From contig NC_067199.1 in the NCBI RefSeq assembly GCF_000699445.3, positions 30,030,402-30,094,401 on the forward strand: a stretch of DNA of 64,000 nucleotides, read 5' to 3'. The DNA is from Schistosoma haematobium (Eukaryota > Platyhelminthes > Trematoda > Strigeidida > Schistosomatidae). Each line of letters starts with the position of its first letter. Position 1 is the stretch's first letter. Below, piece after piece: positions 38,374-47,099 of the stretch. Below the pieces are notes generated by a model. That model did not search any database and was not told the DNA's origin. It saw only the letters and a program-made list of their open reading frames with translations. A program made the position numbers and the translations under genes.

Positions 38374-38829
38374 GTGGGGCAGTGACGACCCTAAGACGTG
38401 GCCAGCCAGAAGTTTAAACCCAACGAGTTTGTCGTTGGTAAACACTCTTCTGATAGCTTACTAAGTGTAGCAGCGTCTGGTCGTCTTTCCTTACTATATG
38501 GGACCGAGGTACAACATAGTAAAAAAGAAAGAGTTACAACGAAAATTTCGACTCCTCGTAAACTGCATCGTTCTTTTACAGTCGTCCTGGAAAAGAAAAA
38601 AGAAAGTGTAAGTGCATGTCGAAATACACTCGTATGTGCGTAAAAACACAATGTCGGCGAAAAAATGGAAAATATACTCAAGCACACGTAATAGTGTTGA
38701 AAAAATCTTTTTTGTTTTGTTTTTTTTTAAGTAAAAAAATATAAATATATAAGCATATTAAAATTTTTTTAAAAAATTTATATATCGTAAAAAGAAAGAT
38801 CGAGATAATATCAAATGTCGAGTAGTGCC

Positions 38830-41800
38830 TTACGTGCAGTAGTCGTTTAAATGTTCTGGAAATCTTACTCTTCTTCCAGAACGCGTCGTTTTAGGTATAT
38901 TTTCAGATACATTCGAAGTATCATCGCTAGTGTTGGTTGTCGGTTGAGGAATTATGAGTGAAGTCGTATCGTTCGATTGTACCGAAGGAAAATCGACGTG
39001 GATAGGATTTCCTTCTAAATACGCTGCTTTGAGGCGATCGATGCTGATGCTATCGTTTGTTCCGTTCTTATCGATTATATAGTACTTCGGTTCGCGTTGA
39101 AGAACTTTGAAAGGTCCTTCGTATGCTGATTCTAAGGGTCGTCGATGCGAGTCTCGACGAATGAAAACGTGTGTACTATATCGTAAGTCAGGTTGAACGA
39201 AAACATCAGTTGATTGAGGTCGAGTGGAAGCAGGTTTAACTGAACGCATTGCGTTTGTAAGCCTGTTCGTGTAGGAGGTTAGATCCATGTTCGTTGAAGA
39301 GGATGAAGGATCTACGAATTCTCCTGGAAGTCGAAGTGTCGTTCCATAAACGAGTTGAGCCGCAGTGTATCCAATGTCGGCTTTCACTGCATTGCGAATA
39401 CCTAGTAAGACAAGTGGAAGAGCGTCGGTCCACTGTGAAACGTTTGAAGCTGATAGCGAAGCTTTCAGTTGTCGGTGAAAACGTTCTACCAACCCGTTTG
39501 CTTGTGGATGGTAGGCGGTCGTTCGGAAGCGAGTGATTCCTAAAAGTGTGGTCAGACGACGGAAAAGTTCAGATTCAAACTGACGTCCGCGGTCTGTAGT
39601 GATGGTTGAAGGGCAACCGAAGTTTGCTACCCATCGTTCGACAAAGGTGCGGGCCACTGTTTCAGCAGTGATGTCCTTAATAGGTACTGCTTCTGGCCAT
39701 CGAGTGAAACGGTCTACGCAGGTTAAGAGATAAGAGTATCCATTTGAATCTGGTAAAGGTCCTACCAAATCCAGATGAACATGGTCGAAACGAGCATCGG
39801 GAGTTTTAAACGAGCCCAGGGGACATTTATTGTGTCTGATAACCTTAGATTTTTGCCAGCTTACACAGGAGCGTGCCCACTCCCTCACGTCTTTATTCAT
39901 GCCAGGCCAGCAAAACCGTTCTGCTATAAGCTTGATGGTTGCACGAACACCTGGATGCGAAAGTTTGTGCAATGTGTTGAAGGCATTGCGTCGATAATGT
40001 TTCGGCACGATTGGGCGATCCCTACCTGTAGATGTGTCACGAAGTAAGGTTTCCTTACCTGTTCCCATCTGTTTGATTCGTAGTTTAAGTGTTGTGGACG
40101 ATAACTCGTGCTGAAGATCACTGTCTTCTTTTTGAAGCTCGGCGAGTTTAAGAAGGTCGATGCCTTGGAAACTGTTCAAGGAAGTTATGCGAGATAAAGC
40201 GTCTGCAACTACATTGTTTGCTCCAGAGATGTGTTGAATATCCGAAGTAAACTGCGAAATGTAGTCCAGTTGTCGAGACTCACGGGGAGAGTACTTGTCA
40301 GAAGGAGAGCTTAGCGAGAAAGTGAGCGGTTTATGATCCGTGAAAGGAGTGAATTCACGGCCTTCGATATAGTGTTGGAAATGCCATACAGCACAATACA
40401 TAGCTAGAAGTTCCCTACCGAATGTGCTGTACCTAGATTCGGTGTCTAGCAACCTTCTAGAGAAAAATGCCAAGGGTTGCCAGGAGTTGTTAACCCTATG
40501 TTGTAAGACGCCACCGATTGCTGAGTCGGATGCGTCTACTGCGATACTAATGGGTGCTTCGGTGTCCTGATGGGCGAGCATTGTTGCTTTAGCAATCAGT
40601 TCCTTAACTGTGGAGAATGCTTTTCGTGCGGTGTCGTCTAAATTAATGGATTTCGCATTTCCACGAAGTTGGTCGGTTAGCGGTTTCATGAGTAATGCGC
40701 ATTTGGGTATGAAACGTCTATAGAAACTTACGAGGCCGTTAAACGTGCGTAATTGCTTGACGGTGGTCGGTTCTGGGTAATCCAGAATGGCCGCCACTTT
40801 GGTTCTAAGGGGTCGGATACCTTGAGCATCGATAGTGTGTCCCAGAAAGTCTAACGAGTCGGTTCCAAATTGGCATTTCTGAACGTTTACAGTAATGCCA
40901 TGTTTTTGTAATCGTTCGAAAACAAGATCCAGATGCTTGAGATGTGTTTCTCTGTCCGGACTTGCGATTAGACAGTCATCAACATACGCGTGTACGAAGT
41001 TGAGACCTCGAAAAACATCGTCTATGAATCTTTGGAATGTTTGAGCAGCGTTCCTTAGACCGAAAGGCATTCGCAAAAATTCATAGAGTCCGAAGGGAGT
41101 TATGATAGCTGTTTTCTGTATGTCGTCAGTAGCCATAGGGATTTGGTTATATGCTTTAACCAAGTCGATTTTCGAAAAGACAGTTGTAACTTTCAAGGTA
41201 GCTGTCAAATCGTGAATGTGAGGCAACGGGTAACGATCGGGAATGGTTTTCGCGTTCAATCGCCAATAGTCACCAGTTGGACGCCAATCGTTGCTGTCCT
41301 TTTTAGGGACCATGTGCAACGGAGCTGCATATGGGCTATTTGACGGTCGTATGATTCCTAAGTCTATCATATGGTCGAATTCGTTTTTCGCTAACCTTAG
41401 CTTTTCGGGAGCTAGTCGTCGTGCTTTAGAGAATACAGGTGGTCCTGTAGTCGTGAGGTGATGTGTAACGTTGCTGGTTACACACGGTAATCTCGGTTGC
41501 GTTTGTTGTATCCCAGGATACTTATCGAGAAGTGGCTGATAGAGTGGGTCTATCACATGTTTAATTGTGACTGGGGATAATTTGCAACCAGTAAAAGAAG
41601 TTACGCAAACGGATAAATTAGTGTTTCCGTCTACTAGCCTCCGTTTGCGCGTGTCGATGATCAGATTATGGTGTTGTAGAAGATACATACCAATGATTGG
41701 CATAGAAACATCTGCAACAACGAAGATCCAGTGAATGGGTTTGCGTAAACCCACGTTAAGGTAAACGTACCTTTTGCCATACGTAGCGATCGGTTTTCCG

Positions 41801-41985
41801 TTTGCCGCCTGTAAGTTTAGGGTCGATTCGTGTAGTCGGTCGTTAGGATTTGCTGGGAGAACGCTAACTTCTGCGCCAGTGTCGACGAGGTAGCGAACTC
41901 TCGTTGTCACATCTGTGACGAATAACAGACAGCTTTGTTCGCCGGCTACGGTCGCCGTTAACGCGTGCCGGCTTGGAAGTTTCCC
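38830..41985 (-). CDS. pol: Gypsy Pol (protease-RT-RNase H-integrase), reached by -1 frameshift
   Basis: Open for over 1030 codons. Residues are numbered from the valine codon at 41910. Protease active site DTGA is at 11-14. RT shows [13 protein letters not shown] (Asp249) and YVDD (309-312). RNase H shows [10 protein letters not shown] (Asp459), Glu500 and TDHKPLTF (Asp525). Integrase has His648 and His652 of the zinc finger, Cys682, and the catalytic triad Asp714, Asp773 and Glu809 (LVERFHRQ). The fourth zinc ligand, expected at 685, is Trp (CVSW instead of CxxC), one base away from Cys. There is no ATG in frame. The frame opens after a TGA about 20 bases upstream of the slippery site and overlaps the gag end in the -1 frame, so translation as a Gag-Pol fusion is the natural reading. 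No internal stop is seen, so apart from the Trp change it looks intact. Confidence 0.93.
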   Translation of the reverse strand, partial: GKLPSRHALTATVAGEQSCLLFVTDVTTRVRYLVDTGAEVSVLPANPNDRLHESTLNLQAANGKPIATYGKRYVYLNVGLRKPIHWIFVVADVSMPIIGMYLLQHHNLIIDTRKRRLVDGNTNLSVCVTSFTGCKLSPVTIKHVIDPLYQPLLDKYPGIQQTQPRLPCVTSNVTHHLTTTGPPVFSKARRLAPEKLRLAKNEFDHMIDLGIIRPSNSPYAAPLHMVPKKDSNDWRPTGDYWRLNAKTIPDRYPLPHIHDLTATLKVTTVFSKIDLVKAYNQIPMATDDIQKTAIITPFGLYEFLRMPFGLRNAAQTFQRFIDDVFRGLNFVHAYVDDCLIASPDRETHLKHLDLVFERLQKHGITVNVQKCQFGTDSLDFLGHTIDAQGIRPLRTKVAAILDYPEPTTVKQLRTFNGLVSFYRRFIPKCALLMKPLTDQLRGNAKSINLDDTARKAFSTVKELIAKATMLAHQDTEAPISIAVDASDSAIGGVLQHRVNNSWQPLAFFSRRLLDTESRYSTFGRELLAMYCAVWHFQHYIEGREFTPFTDHKPLTFSLSSPSDKYSPRESRQLDYISQFTSDIQHISGANNVVADALSRITSLNSFQGIDLLKLAELQKEDSDLQHELSSTTLKLRIKQMGTGKETLLRDTSTGRDRPIVPKHYRRNAFNTLHKLSHPGVRATIKLIAERFCWPGMNKDVREWARSCVSWQKSKVIRHNKCPLGSFKTPDARFDHVHLDLVGPLPDSNGYSYLLTCVDRFTRWPEAVPIKDITAETVARTFVERWVANFGCPSTITTDRGRQFESELFRRLTTLLGITRFRTTAYHPQANGLVERFHRQLKASLSASNVSQWTDALPLVLLGIRNAVKADIGYTAAQLVYGTTLRLPGEFVDPSSSSTNMDLTSYTNRLTNAMRSVKPASTRPQSTDVFVQPDLRYSTHVFIRRDSHRRPLESAYEGPFKVLQREPKYYIIDKNGTNDSISIDRLKAAYLEGNPIHVDFPSVQSNDTTSLIIPQPTTNTSDDTSNVSENIPKTTRSGRRVRFPEHLNDYCT
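41941..41985 (-). promoter_or_regulatory. Programmed -1 frameshift signal (GGGAAAC plus stem-loop)
   Basis: GGGAAAC lies at 41979-41985 on the minus strand, in the gag phase G|GGA|AAC, exactly the X-XXY-YYZ pattern. After a 6-nt spacer (TTCCAA) comes GCCGGC (41967-41972), a 20-nt loop, and a second GCCGGC (41941-41946). These pair into a 6-bp GC-only stem. The gag stop TAA falls within the loop, and the -1 frame continues into protease. Confidence 0.75.
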
Positions 41986-42791
41986 GAATTGCTTTTCGAA
42001 TCAGTCGGTTTCGTGTTGGGAAAATTGCAGGGTTTTCTGCAATTTCTGGAAAACTTTCCATACTGGTTATGATACCAGCACCAGTTGGGATTATCCGTCT
42101 CTCGTTGTCTAGAGACAGATCGCTTACGTGAAATGGTTCTACGTGGGGTGCGCGATCTCTTATGGTCGGCACGAAGACTAAGATAACGCGTGAGTGTATG
42201 ACATAAATCGGTTATATCATTCTGAGTCGTTTGAGGCTTTTCTTTGACTGAAGATACCTCGGTGGTAGAAGGTTTCGTAATTTCTAAAATGCGGTCGGCA
42301 GATGCAGCTAGCTCGTCTAAGGCGTTGTTCTGGAACGAGACCAGAACTGCTTGCACCTGTTGGGGAAGTTTTGACAAGAAGAGTTGTTTGAATAGACCTT
42401 CGTCGAAAGTTCTTGGGCCTATTACCTCTCTCATCCGTTGCAACATGTCTGTCGCAGAACCATGTTGCAGGTCGATGTTATTGAAGAGTTGTTCTAACCT
42501 TTGTCGATCGGTTAGGTCTCCTCTTTTAAGAATCGAACGTTTCAAGGTTTCGTAAGGATCGGAAACATCACTAGTAAACATACTAGGTGTTACATAACTT
42601 TTGAATTCGCGCGGTAGTGCCTTGACTACTGCGAGGAATTGTGCACGTGTGTCGATCACGCCGTGCTCGGAGAAGTCGGCTTCTGCGTAGGAAAACCAAG
42701 GTTCGATGTTGTCGGGCCAGAAAGGCATCAGTTGAAACGAAGGTGGGGACAAGGTCTTAAGCTTGAGTACGTTAGGTGTCTGTTCGGTCAT
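41958..42791 (-). CDS. gag: Gypsy Gag
   Basis: 277-residue structural protein beginning [20 protein letters not shown]. Its capsid-like region (about residues 20-180, with [17 protein letters not shown]) is the retrotransposon Gag type. A basic stretch [20 protein letters not shown] and a single zinc knuckle [18 protein letters not shown] close to the C-terminus (C-x2-H-x9-C-x3-C spacing) suggest RNA binding. It starts at the first ATG after the leader and ends in TAA six codons after the frameshift heptamer. Intact. Confidence 0.92.
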   Translation of the reverse strand: MTEQTPNVLKLKTLSPPSFQLMPFWPDNIEPWFSYAEADFSEHGVIDTRAQFLAVVKALPREFKSYVTPSMFTSDVSDPYETLKRSILKRGDLTDRQRLEQLFNNIDLQHGSATDMLQRMREVIGPRTFDEGLFKQLFLSKLPQQVQAVLVSFQNNALDELAASADRILEITKPSTTEVSSVKEKPQTTQNDITDLCHTLTRYLSLRADHKRSRTPRRTISRKRSVSRQRETDNPNWCWYHNQYGKFSRNCRKPCNFPNTKPTDSKSNSGNFQAGTR

Positions 42792-42952
42792 GATGAAATA
42801 TGAAGTACGATAATGAACGAGGGGAAATATATATATATCTAAGAAAAAATACGAAAAAAATCACAATGTTTAAAAAAAATAAAAAAACAAGGCAATGATA
42901 TATAATAATCTTAAAAAAGGAACAGACTCACAGTTGCAAATAGGTGTACCAG

Positions 42953-42970
42953 ATCACGTCGGGCTCACCA
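42953..42970 (-). promoter_or_regulatory. Primer-binding site, tRNA-Trp type
   Basis: Minus strand TGGTGAGCCCGACGTGAT begins one base after the 5' LTR. From memory it is complementary to the 3' end of metazoan tRNA-Trp (ending ATCACGTCGGGGTCACCA) with one mismatch. Confidence 0.7.
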
Positions 42971-42971
42971 A

Positions 42972-43291
42972 TGATGATGTCACAGGTATTCAGTGTTTGA
43001 CAACGCTTCTACCAGTAACACCTAATATATTTCGTTCCCACCCAGAGAAATCAAAAGACAGAGTCGAGGAGATCGGAAGAGTATATTTGGCAATGACCAA
43101 TATATCGGGATTCTCTGATCTAATCTGGCTAGCGATTGCGGTTGATGTTGAGCACGGCGTTACCACACGTGATCTGGTGCGGATGCCTGACCGAGCGCCT
43201 TCAGCTAGATGAGTCCACTAAAACATATGGTCAGCATCCAATGTCGAAAACTTACAGAGCTATTTATTTTGGGGATTTATTTACCGCTACA
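42972..43291 (-). repeat. 5' LTR of the Gypsy element
   Basis: 320 bp, reads the same as the left LTR, flanked on the right by the GACT target duplication. It would contain the element's promoter and the R region. Confidence 0.95.
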
Positions 43292-43296
43292 GACTA

Positions 43297-44700
43297 ATAG
43301 TAACACAAATTTATATTTTGTAGCCACAATCATACATCACTCCTTTTCCTTGTTACATGATTTTGTATACGCTATGACATACACACTCAATCAGCAATGT
43401 TAATTCGAACTGACTGAGAATGTACTTCTCTTCGCAATCATAATAATGATAATGGTTCTTTTGTATTTCATGGCCTCTGAGTTCGACTTCTGAATATAAT
43501 ACGTCCGGTTGTGTTCAGTTAGCTCTGGTTGGTTTATTTTTGCACTACTTCGGGAATTACTAGCTAGACCAATGACTCGAATACTTCTAGTCATAATAGA
43601 TTTGTTGACTAACATCGTTAACAACCGTGAAAAAATATATTCTTTGAACAGATAAACAAACGAAAACTCGTAATGGAATAAAGAAATGTGTCTTTGACAA
43701 CATTAGTATTGACGGAACAATCTCCAACGACAATGAGGATATGCTGAAACTCAGCACGCACTTTGGACAAGACAACTTTAATAAAGCTCGGTTCTTTAAC
43801 ATCATTAAAGAGACTGAATTGTTCGGAACGTAAAGTTAGCAACTCAGTGAAGAAACAGTCAGACGCTGTTAAGCTTAGACTGCATATTTACAAGCAAAGA
43901 ATTTCTAATTGACGGGTTTCTAATCCTGGCTCCCCTGGGAAAAAGCGATCCCACAGCCATAGCCGTCCATTATTTTTAGCAAGACTGAGTTACAGTATCA
44001 CACTGACAACAGGCATTGTAATTTCAAACGTTTTGATGTATCAGATTTACAGTAGAGTATACGGCAGGTGAACTGGGAAGTCCGCCCACAAGTCTTGGAG
44101 GTCCTCCGGGATTTTCAACTGCATACGACCTTCATGTTATGAACAAGTCTTCACGACAAAAGGTCACTAAGAAATACGAGAATCACACTTTTCGAGTGCT
44201 AAAACCCTAAATGTGCTACTGTGCTGAATACGAACGACTCAGCGAAGACTGCACACTCAGGCAGTTCAAGAAAGCAAGAAATCAATGCGTGGAAGCGACA
44301 GAAGATAGCCCTCAGCACCAGGTCAAGCTAGTCAATAGGTTTCTTCTCCTTCAAAAAGCTTAGTTCGTTATGGAGCCCCTCTTCAACGAGCCGAAACCGT
44401 GGTTTCCAGGTTGTTAGGTCCTAATGGCCCCGCCAACAACGACAGATATCCCATGGAGCCCTTGGCGAGAACAATAATTTCAAGCACTAAAACCACCACA
44501 TACAAATTGCTTCGACTAGAGCTTCACTCGCAAGTCAACAGGAGCCTCAACAGCGGACCGGAGCACCGGACTGGTGTACCAGAGACTCTAGCATACAGAC
44601 AAGTGCATTTTTAATGGCCTAGATATAGTTCACTCTGCTACACTTAGAGGAGCTGCTTCAGTCTTGGCGACACGAATTAGTGTGAGTTTTTAAATCTTCT
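43297..44700. other. Unassigned region between Gypsy element and DUF4806-like gene
   Basis: Composition is more even than in the introns. A 74-codon open minus segment at 43618-43842 (VKEPSFIKVVLSKVRAEFQH, then ILIVVGDCSVNTNVV) looks protein-like, but I found no matching donor and no family. The segment 44190-44640 resembles decayed coding sequence with stops. No call is made. Confidence 0.4.
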
Positions 44701-44708
44701 TAGCCTAG

Positions 44709-45848
44709 TTCGAGTCTGGAACAATTCGAAGCTGGCGGATAATACGCGCGTACAAACAATACATCATTGTTGACGTTCCTAGCAAGAAACAACTTATGAT
44801 TGCAGCCAAGCAATGGATTGTTGGGAAAGAACTTTGCCTTTTTCCAACGGAGCCGGTCGATATCCAACTGCAAAACTGCGATCGACCACATGACAAATGG
44901 TCAGTTGTGAAATGTAAAGTCACTCACGAATTCGGTGAGTAACAAACATAGAAATGTTAATTTACTATAGATTCTCTTCAGTCTGCAAAGGATATGCTAT
45001 TGTCCCTCTAAATACTGGAACTTTACCGTAAAAACACTTCAACGGAAGATAACACCTTGCCACTGAACACTGAGAAGCCCAAGAGGTCAGTACAATATTC
45101 TTACTAACATTTCCTAGAGGTGCATTGAAGCGTAAAGAAGGATTTCTTTACAATTCAGTAAACACCAATGTTCTTGAGATGCAGGCTGGTATTAGCCATG
45201 TACAATATCGGAACATTCTGTTTTTCGACAGAGTCGCCTCGTCAATTGCTAAGTACGTTTCATTACTATTTAGATGTTAATGAAGTAGTTCGACAAAATT
45301 AGATACATCACCTTCAACATTAGAATTTAAGCACGTAGGCTGTGCTCCAGTGGCCCAGTAAGTCACCTATACGGTCAAGTAAAGTTTTTCAGATTTGATA
45401 GGTTGTATACAATGATGCAGAACATGTTTTCATTTATTACTGACTTGAGTACAAATGTAAAGCTGCTTCTAGCGAAGTTCAGTGAACGCGAACATCCGCA
45501 ATAATTCGATTGCGAATTATCAAGTCAGCAGTTCCCTTTGTCATCTGAAGAGGAACTAGAGATGCTGGACACTGGCTTGCAGCAGAAAGAAACCAGGGAC
45601 AGATTTGTAAGTCAGAAGATTAATTTTATAAATTGTTCGTATTGCAGGTGGCCATGGCAACGAGGTTAATGGATAATGATCCGAAAAGCTCAATGCGATA
45701 TGTTTTGTCCTACCCCATGATACCTGAGGTTGCCAGTAATTTCACGTTACTTGGCATTTCTTCAAAACGAACACTTCACGACGTCCGAGACAAATGGACA
45801 AAGCGTAATAGGAGGAAACAAGAACAGTTATGTCCTAATTTAAAGTGA
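44709..45848 (+). pseudogene. DUF4806-like multi-exon gene, probably decayed
   Basis: Exon-like blocks with good GT/AG borders. 44709-44934 encodes QYIIVDVPSKKQLMIAAKQW, then IVGKELCLFPTEP and a DKWSVVKCKVTHEF end, the N-terminal pattern common in DUF4806 proteins. The block at 45393-45606 encodes FPLSSEEELEMLDTGLQQK. 45648-45848 encodes RLMDNDPKSSMRYVLSYPMI and FTLLGISSKRTLHDVRDKW with a TGA stop. The separating introns at 44935-44970 (36 nt) and 45607-45647 (41 nt) are minute. The middle exons are less clear, and in-frame TAA codons near 45015 and 45500 argue for a pseudogene or missed splicing. No start codon is evident in the first block. DUF4806 function is unknown; the family assignment is from pattern memory. 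Confidence 0.5.
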
Positions 45849-46327
45849 TAACGCCCCTACTGCTATATAGTTACAGTCAACTGTGTTAACTAACACAACC
45901 GTAAGTGAAGCTTCAAGTATCTGCCTGTGCCATAGCATGTCATTCAGATATCCTTGGTACTTCTCTCGTTCTTTACACTTCAGAATTCACAGGAAGACTA
46001 CTTTGATTTTTGATAGCCGAACATCCATGGCTAAAGGAATTAATGTTTAGCTTGACGGATAGTTAGGCTAAGTGCAGCGGTAAATAAATCCTCAAAATAG
46101 ACAGTCCCGTCATTCTTCGACACTGTTGCTAACACCACCGGGTTTACTAGATGCGCTTGATTACATACCCACATCGGATCGCGAGTTGATATGCCGTGTT
46201 ACGCTTCCCTTGAAACTAGTACCCAGCTTAGATCAAACGCTTGTTGACATATCGACAGTTTTACAAGTATATATTCGAACCCTCCACTTCTGAAATTTGA
46301 TTTTACCGGGTTGACACGTTGCGACTG

Positions 46328-46744
46328 TTAAGATTTTACAGACAAAAGTGTTATGAAACTCCAAATATCCGTGGCATCTTTGGCTTTGAATTGTAGCGTG
46401 GCGTCGAGTTGAGACTGACTATGAACACCGCTACCAAGTAAATCCGAAGGCGAAGGTTGAACGTAACCAAATTTATTTCGTTGGCGATCTCCTGGTATTG
46501 AACGAATACCAAGATCGTGCCAAGGAATGGTACAAGTGGAAACAGGAGGAAGGAGTACGTGCGAACAGTACCAAAAACCGCGGAACAATGATGGAAGGTA
46601 ATGGAAGCGCAAAATGGCTATGATTAGCACAGTTAAACAAAAGCACATTAAAACAGTCACTGGTACAATTGGTTTAATAATAACTGTTTTCAATGAACCA
46701 ATCGTGTTCTCGTGATAAAAGTGAGTCACTACAGAATCATTCAC
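46328..46744 (-). CDS. Hypothetical single-TM protein
   Basis: An uninterrupted 138-codon ORF starting at an ATG. Residues about 19-45 form one strong hydrophobic segment (VIIKPIVPVTVLMCFCLTVL onwards) followed by a basic and aromatic stretch (RFHYLPSLFRGFWY), as in a type II or III single-pass membrane protein. It is not recognised as a known family. It is divergently oriented to the p24 gene, whose ATG is 355 bp away, so the two could share a promoter region. It may also be a chance ORF; no splice evidence exists. Confidence 0.35.
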   Translation of the reverse strand: MNDSVVTHFYHENTIGSLKTVIIKPIVPVTVLMCFCLTVLIIAILRFHYLPSLFRGFWYCSHVLLPPVSTCTIPWHDLGIRSIPGDRQRNKFGYVQPSPSDLLGSGVHSQSQLDATLQFKAKDATDIWSFITLLSVKS

Positions 46745-47099
46745 CTTATATTATAACCTTCCTCAATATTTCGGAGCAATTAATTTAACTGTTATCAACT
46801 GGACAAATCTCTTTCCTTCAAAGTAGCTTTGTTGGAGGTTAACAAGATTTTGGGATTTCAGTAGGTATGAGGAAGTTTCCTTATTTGGCTCATTTGGCAA
46901 TATCCTTGCAAAAGGATCAAATTAGGCACACTTTTGACTTTCTGTACCTACAAAAACCATTAAAAGGATAGTTTTATTATGTTTTTGTGTTATTCAGCCA
47001 TACGAGACAGTAACCGGCAAACGAAACCATATTTTGTTTGCCCTCGCTACTAACTTTCAACAATTTCATTTACTCTAAAGGCGGTGGTTTGGAGTTTTC

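Larger units (their letters stand above)
38039..43291 (-). mobile_element. Ty3/Gypsy LTR retrotransposon, structurally complete
   Basis: A 5253-bp element with 320-bp direct LTRs that read as identical, ends TG...CA and a 4-bp target duplication GACT (38035-38038 and 43292-43295). In minus-strand order: 5' LTR 42972-43291, tRNA-Trp-type primer-binding site, gag, pol (protease, RT, RNase H, integrase), an A/T-rich 3' segment, polypurine tract, 3' LTR 38039-38358. Domain order PR-RT-RH-IN is that of Ty3/Gypsy. Identical LTRs imply a recent insertion. Schistosome Gypsy families such as Boudicca or Saci are candidates but were not compared. Confidence 0.95.

Noticed and set aside
38398..38643. 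81-aa plus ORF near the 3' LTR, antisense to the Gypsy element
   Set aside because: No family motif. Lies in the non-coding 3' region of the element. Length is unremarkable.
42244..42555. 103-aa plus ORF opposite gag
   Set aside because: Shadow of the intact gag frame on the other strand.
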